A stretch of DNA of 64,000 nt from Streptomyces sp. AM 4-1-1 (GTDB lineage Bacteria > Actinomycetota > Actinomycetes > Streptomycetales > Streptomycetaceae): contig NZ_CP119145.1 of NCBI RefSeq assembly GCF_029167625.1, positions 5,208,001-5,272,000 on the forward strand, given 5' to 3'. Each line of letters starts with the position of its first letter. The first letter of the stretch is position 1. The translations under genes and the position numbers were made by a program. This document shows, piece after piece, positions 16,006-25,182 of this stretch. The notes under the pieces were generated by a model. It made no database searches, was not told where the DNA came from, and saw only the letters and a program-made list of their open reading frames with translations.

Positions 16006-17250
16006 ATGCGGAAGATACTCATAGTCGGAGCCGGGCAGTCCGGACTCCAGCTCGCCCTCGGACTTCAGTCCGGAGGGTACGAAGTCACCCTGATGTCCAA
16101 CCGCACCGCGGACGAGATCCGGACCGGCCGGGTCATGTCGACCCAGTGCATGTTCCACACCGCGCTCCAGCACGAACGTGACCTCCAGCTCAACTTCTGG
16201 GAGTCCCAGGCCCCGCGCATCGAGGGGCTGGGCGTCTCGGTCGCGGGCCCCGACTCCTCGCGCGCCGTCGACTGGGTCGGCAAGCTGGACGGCATCGCCC
16301 AGTCCGTCGACCAGCGCGTGAAGATGGCCGGCTGGATGGAGACGTTCGCCCAGCGGGGCGGGCAGCTCGTCATCCACGGCGCGGCGGTCTCCGACCTCGA
16401 CTACTTCTCCCGCGCGTACGACCTGGTGCTGGTCTCGGCCGGCAAGGGCGAGCTGGTCTCGATGTTCGGCCGGGACGCCTCACGTTCGCCGTTCGACGCC
16501 CCACAGCGCGCACTGTCCGTGGCCTACGTCCACGGCATGGGCCCGCGCCCCGAGCACCCCGACTTCTACGCCGTCCGCTGCAATCTCGTCCCGGGCGTCG
16601 GCGAACTCTTCGTCATGCCGACCCTGACCGTCTCGGGCCGCGCCGACATCCTGTTCTGGGAAGGCGTCCCCGGCGGCCCGCTCGATGTCTTCCAGGGCAT
16701 CAAGGACCCGTCCGAGCACCTGGCCAGGACGCTCGAACTCATGGAGCGCTTCACCCCGTGGGAGTACGCACGCGCCACGAAGGTCGAACTGACCGACGCC
16801 AACGGCACCCTGGCGGGCCGTTACGCACCGACCGTCCGCAAGCCGATCGGCCGGCTGCCCGGCGGCGGCCTGGTGCTCGGTGTCGCGGACGTGGTCGTCG
16901 CCAACGACCCGATCACCGGGCAGGGTTCCAACTCCGCGTCCAAGTGCGCGCACTCGTATCTGGAGTCGATCGTCGAGCACGGCGACCGCGAGTTCGACGC
17001 CGACTGGATGCAGTCCGCCTTCGACCGTTACTGGGACACCGCGCGGCACGTCGTCAAGTGGACGAACGCGATGCTCGGCGCGCCGCCGGAGCACGTGCTG
17101 AACCTGATCGGCGCCGCCGGTCAGTTCCAGCCGGTCGCGGACCGCTTCGCCAACGGCTTCGACGATCCGGCGGACTTCGACAACTTCTTCTTCGAACCGG
17201 AGAGGACGAACGCGTACCTCGCGCGGGTGTCCGCCGCGTCGGCGGGCTGA
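16006..17250 (+). CDS. FAD-dependent monooxygenase, styrene/indole monooxygenase (StyA) type
   Basis: 414-aa flavoprotein. The FAD-binding Rossmann motif ILIVGAGQSGLQLA is at the N-terminus; a second flavin motif appears as VLGVADVVVANDPITGQGSN in the C-terminal half, giving the group E flavoprotein layout of StyA/SMO enzymes, which take reduced FAD from a separate reductase. Substrate is unknown. It follows cvnD after 13 bases with GGAG upstream of the start; GTG at 16003 is in frame and equally possible. Conservon loci often end with an accessory redox gene, and its location suggests the conservon controls or uses it. No flavin reductase partner (StyB-like) is encoded nearby, so reduced flavin must come from elsewhere. 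Confidence 0.9.
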   Translation: MRKILIVGAGQSGLQLALGLQSGGYEVTLMSNRTADEIRTGRVMSTQCMFHTALQHERDLQLNFWESQAPRIEGLGVSVAGPDSSRAVDWVGKLDGIAQSVDQRVKMAGWMETFAQRGGQLVIHGAAVSDLDYFSRAYDLVLVSAGKGELVSMFGRDASRSPFDAPQRALSVAYVHGMGPRPEHPDFYAVRCNLVPGVGELFVMPTLTVSGRADILFWEGVPGGPLDVFQGIKDPSEHLARTLELMERFTPWEYARATKVELTDANGTLAGRYAPTVRKPIGRLPGGGLVLGVADVVVANDPITGQGSNSASKCAHSYLESIVEHGDREFDADWMQSAFDRYWDTARHVVKWTNAMLGAPPEHVLNLIGAAGQFQPVADRFANGFDDPADFDNFFFEPERTNAYLARVSAASAG

Positions 17251-17359
17251 TCGCCCTCCCGCGCCCGGACCTGACGGCCGGGCCACCCCGTCGGTACGTC
17301 GCCGGGGAGGCCCGGCCGCTTCGCGTCCGGTGCGGACGCGCTCCGGGCCGGACGACGTC

Positions 17360-18652
17360 CTACGCGCCGGGCGCCGACGAGGAGCTGTATCCGGTGTCCG
17401 ATCCGGACGACGCGCCGCGCGGCAGCTTCGGTCCCCTGTACGAGGCGACCGGGGCGCTCTCCGGGTCCGGCCGGACGGCCCCCAGCAGCGGATTGGACGC
17501 CAGCGGCGAGATCTTCACCCGGGACCCGGGCCGGGGCGCCTGCACCACCATCCCGTTGCCGATGTACATGGCGACATGCGTGGCCTTCGGGAAGTAGATG
17601 ACCAGGTCCCCGGGGCGCAGCGCCCGCACGGGGACCTTCCGCAGCTGCCGCCACTGCTCCTGCGAGGTGCGCGGGATCGACCGGCCCGCCGTGGACCAGG
17701 CCCGGGAGGTCAGCCCCGAGCAGTCGAAGGAGTTCGGGCCCTGGGCGCCCCACACGTACGGCTTGCCGACCTGCCTGACCGCGTACCTCACCGCCTCGGC
17801 GCCCTGTTCGGAGGGCGTCCGGACCGAGCTGAGGGCGCCCGACGCCACGAGGTCGTGCTGAGCCCTGTCCACGCCCTTCTGCTCCAGCCGGGACAGCTCG
17901 GCGAGCTGGTCGGCGGAGAGGGTGGCGAGCATCTTCTCGACGCTCTTCAGCCGGGCCCGTACCGCGTCGCGCTGGCGGCGCTGCTTCGTGGCCAGCGCCT
18001 GCCGCTGGTCCAGCGCCCTGCGGGACCGGGTCGCCAGCTCGTCGGCGTGTTTCTCCGCGGCGGCGTACCGGGCGACGACCGCGGCCCGGTTCTCCGCCGC
18101 GTGCTGGATCACATGGCCCTGGCTGAGGGCGCGTTCGGGGTCGCGGGCCAGCAGCAGCCGCATGTACGCGGAGAGATCGGAGCGGCCCCGGTACTGCGCG
18201 CGGGCCAGCCGCCCCGCCTCACCCCGGCTGCGGTCGAGGATGATCCGGGCCCGGGTGAGGTCCTGGGTGAGCCGCTTCACCTCGGCGGACTGCTTCTTGA
18301 GCTGCTCGGCGGTGCCGTTGTAGGTCTCGCCGGCCTCCTCGGCCTGCCGGTAGAGGGACTGCAACTGGGTCAGCAGCTCGTGGACGCTCCTGGGCGCCGA
18401 GGCCGCGGGGCCGGCCACGGGAGGCGTCCCCCGGTCCGTTCGCAGGACGTTCAGGGGGGATGTCCCCGGTCCGGCGCCGGGCTCGGCGGCCGGGTCCTGC
18501 GACCCGGTGCGGTCCGTGCCGGGCGCCGTCCCCGAGCCGGCGGCCGGCGGCGGGGCGCCGGCGGGATCGGCGGGCTCGGCGACGGCGGGAGAGGTCGCGA
18601 CGGCCGCGGCGAGCGTGGCCGCGCAGACCGTACGCAAGACTCTGCCTGACAC
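17360..18652 (-). CDS. Secreted NlpC/P60 peptidoglycan endopeptidase with coiled coil
   Basis: 430-aa exported cell-wall hydrolase. A signal peptide (residues 1-25) leads into a Pro/Ala-rich spacer, a long coiled coil (about 75-280; QLQSLYRQAEEAGETYN onward, rich in Lys, Arg, Glu and Gln) and a C-terminal NlpC/P60 domain. The catalytic Cys is in FDCSGLTSRAW and the catalytic His in THVAMYIGNGMVVQA. The architecture matches RipA-like endopeptidases that cut peptide stems during division or sporulation; the coiled coil commonly keeps the enzyme inactive until released. The GTG at 18652 has GGAGG seven bases upstream, which fixes the start. Convergent with the monooxygenase gene. Confidence 0.94.
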   Translation of the reverse strand: MSGRVLRTVCAATLAAAVATSPAVAEPADPAGAPPPAAGSGTAPGTDRTGSQDPAAEPGAGPGTSPLNVLRTDRGTPPVAGPAASAPRSVHELLTQLQSLYRQAEEAGETYNGTAEQLKKQSAEVKRLTQDLTRARIILDRSRGEAGRLARAQYRGRSDLSAYMRLLLARDPERALSQGHVIQHAAENRAAVVARYAAAEKHADELATRSRRALDQRQALATKQRRQRDAVRARLKSVEKMLATLSADQLAELSRLEQKGVDRAQHDLVASGALSSVRTPSEQGAEAVRYAVRQVGKPYVWGAQGPNSFDCSGLTSRAWSTAGRSIPRTSQEQWRQLRKVPVRALRPGDLVIYFPKATHVAMYIGNGMVVQAPRPGSRVKISPLASNPLLGAVRPDPESAPVASYRGPKLPRGASSGSDTGYSSSSAPGA

Positions 18653-18884
18653 GTCATCACCTCCGGTATCGGGGCTATGATGCGAATACCCCACAAGTGA
18701 GCGAAACAGCTCAATCCGGTCATTCGGTGCCAGGTGATGCAAGGACCGCGCGGCGTGGCGCCCCACGTGTTCGCCCGAAAGGCGGGTGGGCGGCCCCGGG
18801 ACGGCGGGGCGCGACGGGCCCGGAGGGTGTGAGGAGCGCGGGAGGACGCGACGGGTACGGAGGGGCGTGGCGGGTGGGGCGGGG

Positions 18885-21452
18885 TTACGTCACCGGGAGC
18901 GCGTAGAAGGTGCGGTCGCGCTGGACGACCGCCGTGGTCCCGGCGGTGAGGACCCGGTACGGCGTGACGACGTCCGGCCCCTTCGGGTCCAGGGCCCCGG
19001 CGTCCTGGAACTTCCACAGCCGCCGTCCGTCCGCCCCCGCGAACGCGGTGACCTGCGCGGTGTCCGCGGCGAGCACCGTGGCGCCGGTCGTGGACACGCC
19101 GAGTACGGGGACGGTGGCCGAGGGGGCCACCTCGGTGGAGCGGTGCCAGACCGGCCGCCCGGTGGCCCGCTCGACAGCGCCGACCTCCTGGGCACGGTTG
19201 ACGGTGTGGAGCAGCGGCCCGGCGGCCACGGGCCGGCCGAAGACGGACCCGGCGGCGCCGGTCAGTTGCCAGACCGGCCGGCCGGTGCTCGTCAGGAACG
19301 CCTGGAGCCCGGCGCCCACCGCGCCGAACAGCCGCCCCTCCTCGTCGCCCAGGGCGGCCCCGGTGGGAGCCAGCGCGCCGAACGGCTTCTGCCAGAGCGG
19401 CTTCCCCGTCCGCCGGTCGAAGCAGCGGAAGGACGCCAGGCCCTTCGCCGCCTTGACGTCCGCCGGGGTGAGCGTCCCCGCGTTCTGCCGTACGACGAGG
19501 TCGGTGGGCCGGACCGCGACGAGCTCGTACCCGGGGGTGTAGGGGGCGCGGCCGTTGGGCACGGCGGCCCGCCACAGCTCCTTGCGCCGCACGATGTCGT
19601 ACGCGAAGAAGTACGAGGTCAGGGTGGGCTTCCCGGCGACCGGGACGGGATACGAGCCGGTGAACCAGATGACCGGTCCGGACCGGCCGGCGAGGGGGCC
19701 GACCCGGAGGCCGAGAGCCCCGGCGAACTGGTCGGCGTATCCGACCCGGTGCTCGACCCGGCCGTCCTTCGTGGAGATCCAGAGGAACGCGGCCGGTCCC
19801 GCGACGAAGCAGAGGTCCCGGCCCGCGGACAGTGCCTGGCCGCCCTTGGCCGCGTCGGCACACTGCCAGAGCGTCCGCCCGGTGCGCAGATCGATGCCGG
19901 TCGCCCGGGTGTCACCGGTGAGGACGAGCAGCCGGTCCCCGACGAGCGCGGTGGCGAGCGGCAGGGGTTCCGCGACGGGGAGGGTGCGGGCCCAGCGGGG
20001 CTCGGGTGGCAGCCCCGGGACCACTCGGCGGCGCGGTCCTGCGGAGGGCCGGGCATCGGCCGGGGGGTCCGCGTCGTCCGAGCCGAGGGCGAGCGTCCCG
20101 CCACCGCCGACGAGCAGCCCGGCGACCCCGGCGGCGACACCCGTGAGCAGCGTCCTGCGGCCGACGGCGCCGGGTGCGGTGGGTGGCGGGGCCGGAGCGG
20201 CGAGGGCGGCTGGTGCGGGAGGGGTGTACGGGGCGTGCGGGGGCGGTGCGGGGAGCGTGGTCGCGGGGGGCGCCGGCCGGTCCTGCGGGAAGGCGGCCGA
20301 CGGCGTCGCGAACGGGCCTGGGGCCAGCTTCGGTTGAGCGGTCGGCGGGTCGTGGGGAGTCGGCCGGTCCTGGACGGTCGGCGGGTTCTGAGGAATCAGC
20401 CGGTCCTGGGGCGTCGGCCGGTCCTGGACGGAGAGGAGGGCGCCGCCGTTGACGCGGGCGGGCCCGGCGGTTTCGCCTCCGCCGTGCCCGGTGGCCGGTG
20501 CGTGGCCCCCGGGCGATGCGTCCAGGTGGGCCGTCGGGGACGCCAACCGCCTGGCGTGCGCGGCCTGTTCCGCCAGTTCCTCGGTCAGCCGCGCGGGCAG
20601 CCAGCCGTCCTTGGCGAGCGCCACCGCCCCCTCCAGCGCCAGCTCCGCCGCGATCTCACCCGCGGTGGGCCGGGAGGCCGGGTCCTTCGCCAGGCAGCGG
20701 GCGACCAGCTCACGCAACGCCGGGGGTACGGCGCCCAGTTCCGGTTCCATGTGTGCGATCCGCTCGACCGCGCCGGCGGCGGGTCCGTCCGCGAGCGGGG
20801 TCGTACCGGTCGCCGCGTACGCCAGCAGCAGCCCCAGGACGAAGACGTCCGACGCCGGTCCGAGCTCCTCGCCCTCGACCTGCTCGGGGGTGAGATAGCC
20901 GAGCCGTACGGACAGTTGTCCGCCCGGCCGCGCCTCGGCGGCGACCGCGCCGCCCAGCGGGCCGAAGGCGGTGAGCCGTGGCCCGTCGTCGGCCAGCGAC
21001 ACCGTCCGGGGCGAGAGACCCCGCAGCACGGCCCCGGTGGCGTGCACCCGGGACAGGGTCTCGGCGATACCGGCGCCCAGGACCCGTACCGCGTGCTCCG
21101 GCAGCGGACCGGTCAGTTCGATCGCCTCGGCGAGCGTCAGCGACGGGACGTACGCCCAGGCCGCCCAGAGTTCGCCGCCGTCGGCTCTTTCCTCCGTACG
21201 GGTCAGGGTGGGCTGCACCCAGCCGCCCGCCAGCCGCTCGGCGGTGCCGGTCTCCGCCTGGAAGCGGCGCCGGAAGGCGGGCAGTGCGGCCAGCCGGGGC
21301 CGGGCGGCGACGATCACCGCGGTCCTGGGCGCCGAGGTGGGGGCGGACGCGCCACGGGCCAGGTACTGCACGGCGCCGGCGGCCTCGCGCAGACGCGCCA
21401 GCACGGTGTACGGACCGAAGTGGCGTGGATCGTCCTGACGCAGCGCCTCCAT
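18885..21452 (-). CDS. Pseudokinase fused to a PQQ-type beta-propeller
   Basis: 855-aa membrane protein. Residues 1-275 have the protein-kinase fold but lack the catalytic signature: the glycine loop is degenerate, the VAIK lysine is not visible (VIVAARP), the HRD-type loop reads VHATGAVLRGLSP, and the DFG segment reads LTAFGP. The later kinase helix SDVFVLGLLLAYAATGTTP is preserved. A Pro/Ala-rich linker (about 276-415) leads to a transmembrane helix, then a C-terminal domain with repeated G-x-L-W and R-x-L-W-x-x-x-A blades of the PQQ/quinoprotein propeller. Active relatives sense an extracellular signal with the propeller; here signalling would be by binding. The ATG has AAGGGGG upstream. 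A conserved promoter-like box lies 56-79 bases upstream. Confidence 0.88.
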   Translation of the reverse strand: MEALRQDDPRHFGPYTVLARLREAAGAVQYLARGASAPTSAPRTAVIVAARPRLAALPAFRRRFQAETGTAERLAGGWVQPTLTRTEERADGGELWAAWAYVPSLTLAEAIELTGPLPEHAVRVLGAGIAETLSRVHATGAVLRGLSPRTVSLADDGPRLTAFGPLGGAVAAEARPGGQLSVRLGYLTPEQVEGEELGPASDVFVLGLLLAYAATGTTPLADGPAAGAVERIAHMEPELGAVPPALRELVARCLAKDPASRPTAGEIAAELALEGAVALAKDGWLPARLTEELAEQAAHARRLASPTAHLDASPGGHAPATGHGGGETAGPARVNGGALLSVQDRPTPQDRLIPQNPPTVQDRPTPHDPPTAQPKLAPGPFATPSAAFPQDRPAPPATTLPAPPPHAPYTPPAPAALAAPAPPPTAPGAVGRRTLLTGVAAGVAGLLVGGGGTLALGSDDADPPADARPSAGPRRRVVPGLPPEPRWARTLPVAEPLPLATALVGDRLLVLTGDTRATGIDLRTGRTLWQCADAAKGGQALSAGRDLCFVAGPAAFLWISTKDGRVEHRVGYADQFAGALGLRVGPLAGRSGPVIWFTGSYPVPVAGKPTLTSYFFAYDIVRRKELWRAAVPNGRAPYTPGYELVAVRPTDLVVRQNAGTLTPADVKAAKGLASFRCFDRRTGKPLWQKPFGALAPTGAALGDEEGRLFGAVGAGLQAFLTSTGRPVWQLTGAAGSVFGRPVAAGPLLHTVNRAQEVGAVERATGRPVWHRSTEVAPSATVPVLGVSTTGATVLAADTAQVTAFAGADGRRLWKFQDAGALDPKGPDVVTPYRVLTAGTTAVVQRDRTFYALPVT

Positions 21453-21493
21453 GGCGCACCCCCTTGATTCCGTGCGCGTTACAGACCGCCGAT

Positions 21494-21531
21494 CCTAACG
21501 ACGTCCCCTACGACAGGGAGTGGATCAGCGA
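21494..21531 (-). promoter_or_regulatory. Shared promoter-like box upstream of the pseudokinase gene
   Basis: Positions 21508-21531 match 31201-31224, upstream of an unrelated lipoprotein gene, at 20 of 24 bases with core AGGGAGTGGA. Positions 21494-21506 (CCTAACGACGTCC) occur identically at 22689-22701 upstream of the TetR gene. On the transcribed strand the latter reads GGACGTCGTTAGGAT, with a TAGGAT that fits a Streptomyces -10 hexamer. No TTGAC -35 is present. Confidence 0.5.
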
Positions 21532-21624
21532 GCGGGGGCGTGGGGCGTCGGGAGTCCGCTCCGTGTCGTGGGAGGGGCCGCAAGGGCCGTCCCCGATCGT
21601 GAACGGTCACCGCCGGACCGGCCG

Positions 21625-21891
21625 TCATCCCGGCTTGGACCACGGCCACTTGAGGGGCCGGCGCTCGCGGCCCCCGGGGGCGTACTCGTACACCCAGCCG
21701 CGTTGCAGGCCCAGCCGCTTCGTATGGCCGGCCGGGACCCTCCGGTACGCGTACACGGTGGCCGGTCCGCCGTCGGCGTCCGGCACCGGGACCTCGTACC
21801 ACTGGGGCGGGTGGCCGGTCGCGCCGACGAGGACGGGCAGGACCCGGCCGTCGAGGGGACCGCCGCTGAAGGGGACGTTCTCGCTCTTCAC
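21625..21891 (-). CDS. Small conserved-looking hypothetical protein
   Basis: 88-aa cytoplasmic protein starting (GTG) [20 protein letters not shown]. It contains a W-Y-E-V-P-V-P-D strand, a [16 protein letters not shown] segment and the end [12 protein letters not shown]. Codon usage is typical of real genes here. The layout (short beta-rich domain beginning with F-x-G-G-P-x-D-G) resembles small proteins common in Streptomyces with no assigned role. The start has no clear ribosome-binding site. It lies between the pseudokinase and TetR genes, all on the minus strand with gaps, so it may be an independent unit. Function unknown. Confidence 0.65.
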   Translation of the reverse strand: MKSENVPFSGGPLDGRVLPVLVGATGHPPQWYEVPVPDADGGPATVYAYRRVPAGHTKRLGLQRGWVYEYAPGGRERRPLKWPWSKPG

Positions 21892-21914
21892 CCGGCCAGT
21901 CTGACGCAGTCCGC

Positions 21915-22679
21915 TCAGCCGGTGCCGGTCAGCAGGTGCCCCGCCCCGCCGGCGACCGGGACCAGGAGTTCCGCCAGCCGCCCCGCCGGGCCGTCGGCGG
22001 TCTCCAGGGGCAGCAGCTCCCCGACCACCACCGCCGTCTCGCGGTCCGTCGCCGCCGTCGCCGCGAGCAGCGCGATCAGATGGTCCACGAGCCAGCCGCG
22101 CAGTTCCCGAACGGGGCACTGCTTCCCCTCGTCCAGCCAGAGCAGCGAGGCGGCCTCCACAGCGGCGATCCAGGTGCGGACCATCATCCGCAGCCGCGGA
22201 CCGGGCGGGCGCCTGCCGGGTCCGTCGCCGCGGCCCAGATGCAACAGGATCTGCTCGGCCGCGACCCGGCGGACCTCGTCGACGATCGCGTTCGTCCGGG
22301 ACGTACCGGCGACGCAGCCCCCCTGCAACAGGGCGCTGAACCCGGCGTCGTGCTGGTCGACGAAGCCGAGGTAGCGGTCCAGGACCCGGGCCACCCGCTC
22401 GGTGGGCGGACCGAGTTGCGGCTCGGTGAAGCACGATTCCAGTGCGTCGGCGGCCGATCGGAGCGCCGACTCGTACAACTGCTGTTTGCCGCCCGGGAAG
22501 TACCGGTACACCAGCGGGCGTGAGACCCCCGCCACCTCCGCGACCTCGTCGATCGACACCTCGTCGGGCGCCCGGTGCGCGAAGAGGCTGAGCGCCGCGC
22601 CGAGGAGCTGGACGCGGCGCTCCTCGACACTGAGCCTTCGGTACGCGCGGGCCGTCGGTGCGGCGGGGGCTGAGGTCAT
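21915..22679 (-). CDS. TetR-family transcriptional regulator
   Basis: 254-aa regulator. The N-terminal helix-turn-helix is clear: [20 protein letters not shown], then [31 protein letters not shown], the standard TetR DNA-binding layout. The C-terminal ligand domain (residues 75-250) is helical and not assignable to a ligand class. It follows the AurF-like oxygenase gene on the same strand after a 112-base gap and has its own promoter-like box immediately upstream (CCTAACGACGTCC at 22689-22701 on the plus strand), possibly giving a near-leaderless transcript. It probably controls the neighbouring oxygenase gene; inference from position. Confidence 0.92.
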   Translation of the reverse strand: MTSAPAAPTARAYRRLSVEERRVQLLGAALSLFAHRAPDEVSIDEVAEVAGVSRPLVYRYFPGGKQQLYESALRSAADALESCFTEPQLGPPTERVARVLDRYLGFVDQHDAGFSALLQGGCVAGTSRTNAIVDEVRRVAAEQILLHLGRGDGPGRRPPGPRLRMMVRTWIAAVEAASLLWLDEGKQCPVRELRGWLVDHLIALLAATAATDRETAVVVGELLPLETADGPAGRLAELLVPVAGGAGHLLTGTG

Positions 22680-22791
22680 GGACCGCAGCCTAACGACGTC
22701 CTCCGTGACGGGGACCCCGCGCGCTGTCGCGGGGGAGGTCGTGACGATCCGGCCGGGGGCGGTGATGGTGGTGGTGACGGCGGGGGCCGGG

Positions 22792-23727
22792 TCAGGCCAG
22801 CAGGCCGGAACTGCGCCAGAGCCTGCGGCCGACGCCGTTGAGAACGCCGATGTCGTCGAAGAAGTCCGTCAGCCGCTTGGCTCCCGACTGCATGACCTCG
22901 CGGCGGTGTCCGCTCGCCCTGACCTGGGCGACGGCCTCGCGGCGGTCCAGCCCGACGTTCTCGTACACCTGCGGGTTGACGAAGCAGACCGAGAAGACCC
23001 GGGACGCCTCGCCGCAGCTCAGCCGGGTCAGTTCCCGCTCCCAGCGCGGTGCGGTGACCATCTGGCGGCGCAGCTCCTCGCGGGCGTACCGGACGTGCCG
23101 GGCCTCCTCGACGACATGGATGCGGGTGACGCCGCGCACCAGGGTCTGGACGCGCTCGTCCGGGAAGGTCAGCCGCTGCATCCAGTCCAGGATCTCCTCG
23201 CCGAGCAGGGTCGCGGCGAACGAACCCGGGGTGGTGGAGACGGTCTTCAGCACTCGCGCCGCGTTGTGGTAGACCCGCGGCACCGGATACGTGGGTGCCC
23301 CGCCCCACTCGATCATCCGGCCGAACATCATCGAGTGCCGGCACTCGTCCGCGATCTCCGTGAGGGCGTAGCGCACATGGTCGCTGGTCACGGGCTTGTC
23401 GTAGATGTGCCGGATCAGCAGCTGCATCAGGATGATCTCGAACCAGATGCCGAGCGAGGCGAGCGACGCCGCCTCGTGCCTGGCCAGCTCCATGCGCTGT
23501 TCCTCGGACATGGTGCGCCAGAGCGGGGTGTCGTAGAGGGAGACCAGCTCGGGTGGCCAGAACCACTTGCCGTCCTCGACGGCCGCGGTCCAGTCCAGCT
23601 CGGTGTCCGGGTCGAAGGAGTGCTTGGCCGAGGATTCGAGCAGGCGTCGGGCGGTCTGCTCACGGTCCCGGAGCGGGCCGAGTGCGTCGCGGAGCAGTTG
23701 CACGTCGCGTTCGGTCACTGTCGTCAT
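22792..23727 (-). CDS. AurF-like diiron oxygenase
   Basis: 311-aa helical protein of the AurF N-oxygenase/diiron family. The iron-ligand pattern is visible: ADECRHSMM (E-x-x-H) near residue 125, a Glu in LGEEILDWMQ, and VVEEARHVRY (E-x-x-H) near 200. Family members oxidise aryl amines to nitro groups or carry out related oxygenations; the substrate here is unknown and no biosynthetic partners sit beside it. The ATG at 23727 has GAGGTG about 10 bases upstream; a GTG four codons earlier is possible. A TetR regulator gene follows on the same strand. A short palindromic motif lies about 55 bases upstream. Confidence 0.88.
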   Translation of the reverse strand: MTTVTERDVQLLRDALGPLRDREQTARRLLESSAKHSFDPDTELDWTAAVEDGKWFWPPELVSLYDTPLWRTMSEEQRMELARHEAASLASLGIWFEIILMQLLIRHIYDKPVTSDHVRYALTEIADECRHSMMFGRMIEWGGAPTYPVPRVYHNAARVLKTVSTTPGSFAATLLGEEILDWMQRLTFPDERVQTLVRGVTRIHVVEEARHVRYAREELRRQMVTAPRWERELTRLSCGEASRVFSVCFVNPQVYENVGLDRREAVAQVRASGHRREVMQSGAKRLTDFFDDIGVLNGVGRRLWRSSGLLA

Positions 23728-23767
23728 GGCTGAGGGCACCTCACACGTGGGTTACCGGCGGTCACCT

Positions 23768-23799
23768 CTTATAAGACTCCTTGTCAGCAAGCCCGTCAA
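23768..23799 (-). promoter_or_regulatory. Putative promoter/operator of the diiron oxygenase gene
   Basis: An AT-rich island upstream of the oxygenase gene holds the palindromes CTTATAAG (23768-23775) and CTTGTCAGCAAG (23780-23791), plus a TTGACG on the minus strand (23794-23799). TATAAG could serve as -10; the spacing to TTGACG is about 20 bases, longer than ideal, with the second palindrome between the two hexamers. That is a suitable place for repression by the adjacent TetR protein. Confidence 0.45.
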
Positions 23800-24079
23800 T
23801 CCCTCGTACCCGACTTGTCGACCGTCGCCCGCCGACGCGCGGAACCGCCAAGGGGCCTGGGGGCCACCGCACTTGTCCGGAGGTCAGGGTGGAGGTGGCG
23901 GGGCGCGGGAGCGGCGCTCGGCCGATTCCGCGGTCGGGCGCCGGAAGGCGAGAGCGGCAGCCGGGAACGGGAGGCGGCCGGCGGGCACGGGCGGGAGGCG
24001 GGGCTCTCCCGAATGTCCGGCAGCCACCCGATGGATGTCCGCCATGTCGAAAACGCGTTCGCAGGCGTGAAGTAAATTG
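23800..24079. other. Gene-free gap between the oxygenase and the Pro/Gln-rich protein
   Basis: About 280 bases between two divergent genes. No frame has a convincing start or conserved product. The last 20 bases before the next gene (GTGAAGTAAATTG) are AT-rich and may carry its promoter. Confidence 0.4.
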
Positions 24080-24973
24080 ATGGTCATGACCACGCCGCCC
24101 CAGCCTCCGCAGAACCCGTACGGTTCGTCGCAGCCGCCGCAGAACCCCTACGGTTCTCCTCAGCAGCCCCAGAACCCGTACGCCCAGCAGCCCCAGGGGC
24201 AGCAGCCGCCGTACGGCTATCCGCAGCAGGCGCCCCCGCAGCAGCCCTACGGTTTCCCGCAGCAGCAGCCCTACGGGCCTCCGCAGCCCGGCATGCCCGG
24301 GGCGCCGGGTGCACCCGGCATGCCCGGCTTCCAGCCGCCCAGGAAGAAGCGGACCGGGCTGATAGCCGCGGTCGTGGTCGGGGCCCTGGTGGTCGCGGGC
24401 GGTATCGCCTTCGGTGTCTCCCGGCTGATCGACAACAGTGGGGTCGGGGGCGAGTTCCCCAAGGCCGAGTACAAGCTCACCGTGCCCAAGACGCTGCTGG
24501 ACGGCGAGTACAAGCTCGCCGACGACCTGTCGGCGTCCCAGGGCAAGAAGATCGAGGACACGTACGACCCCACCGTCCGCAACGGCAAGGCCGTCGTCGC
24601 GCAGTACGGCTCCACCAAGGGTGGTGTCGTCGTCATCTCCGGGATGTGGGGGCAGTTCAAGAAGACCGGCATCATGCGGGACAAGATGCTGAAGGGGGCG
24701 GCCGGCGCGGACGGCGCGACCGTCGTCGTACCCCCGAAGGACTTCACCCCCGCGGGCTACGACATCACGGTGTCCTGCCAGGTGCTCCGCTCGAAGAACG
24801 CGGGCGTGTCGAGCACCATCCCGATGTGCGCCTGGGGTGACGACAACACCGGAGCCGCGGTCGCCGTGATCACCCCCGAGACGGCGCTGAAGGACCCGAA
24901 GTCGGTGGACCTGGCGCAGGAGGCCGCGAACGCGGCGAAGATCCGCTCGGAGGCGAGGCAGCCGATCGGCTGA
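24080..24973 (+). CDS. Membrane-anchored protein with Pro/Gln-rich N-terminus
   Basis: 297-aa protein. Residues 1-85 are a cytoplasmic low-complexity region of repeated QNPYG, QQPYG and similar units, followed by a basic PPRKKR and one transmembrane helix (LIAAVVVGALVVAGGIAFGV, about 93-112). The rest is a 180-residue extracytoplasmic domain with two Cys residues (VSCQVL and IPMCAW) that could form a disulfide. This N-in layout with a proline-rich cytoplasmic tail is common among Streptomyces membrane proteins; the external domain is not one I can name. ATG 24080 has a weak GAAG upstream; ATG 24086 is an alternative. It stands alone on the plus strand. Confidence 0.82.
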   Translation: MVMTTPPQPPQNPYGSSQPPQNPYGSPQQPQNPYAQQPQGQQPPYGYPQQAPPQQPYGFPQQQPYGPPQPGMPGAPGAPGMPGFQPPRKKRTGLIAAVVVGALVVAGGIAFGVSRLIDNSGVGGEFPKAEYKLTVPKTLLDGEYKLADDLSASQGKKIEDTYDPTVRNGKAVVAQYGSTKGGVVVISGMWGQFKKTGIMRDKMLKGAAGADGATVVVPPKDFTPAGYDITVSCQVLRSKNAGVSSTIPMCAWGDDNTGAAVAVITPETALKDPKSVDLAQEAANAAKIRSEARQPIG

Positions 24974-25182
24974 CCGCGTTCGCCCCGGAGGGGGCGCACC
25001 GAGTCCGGGGCGGGGCGCGCGGGTACGGGGCTGAGGGGCGGGGCCACGGCCTCGGCGGCGTCACGGGACACGGCGCCACGGGGTCGCAGACTTCGGCGGG
25101 TGGGGCGGGGCGGTGGGCCGGCCGCCGCGGGGCCGGACCGGCTCCGGACCGGCCCGCTCCTGGAACGTCCGTCCCGGATCGG

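Noticed and set aside
18653..18884. c-di-AMP riboswitch upstream of the NlpC/P60 gene
   Set aside because: Some Streptomyces wall-hydrolase genes have one, but the leader is too short and lacks the recognisable conserved stems.
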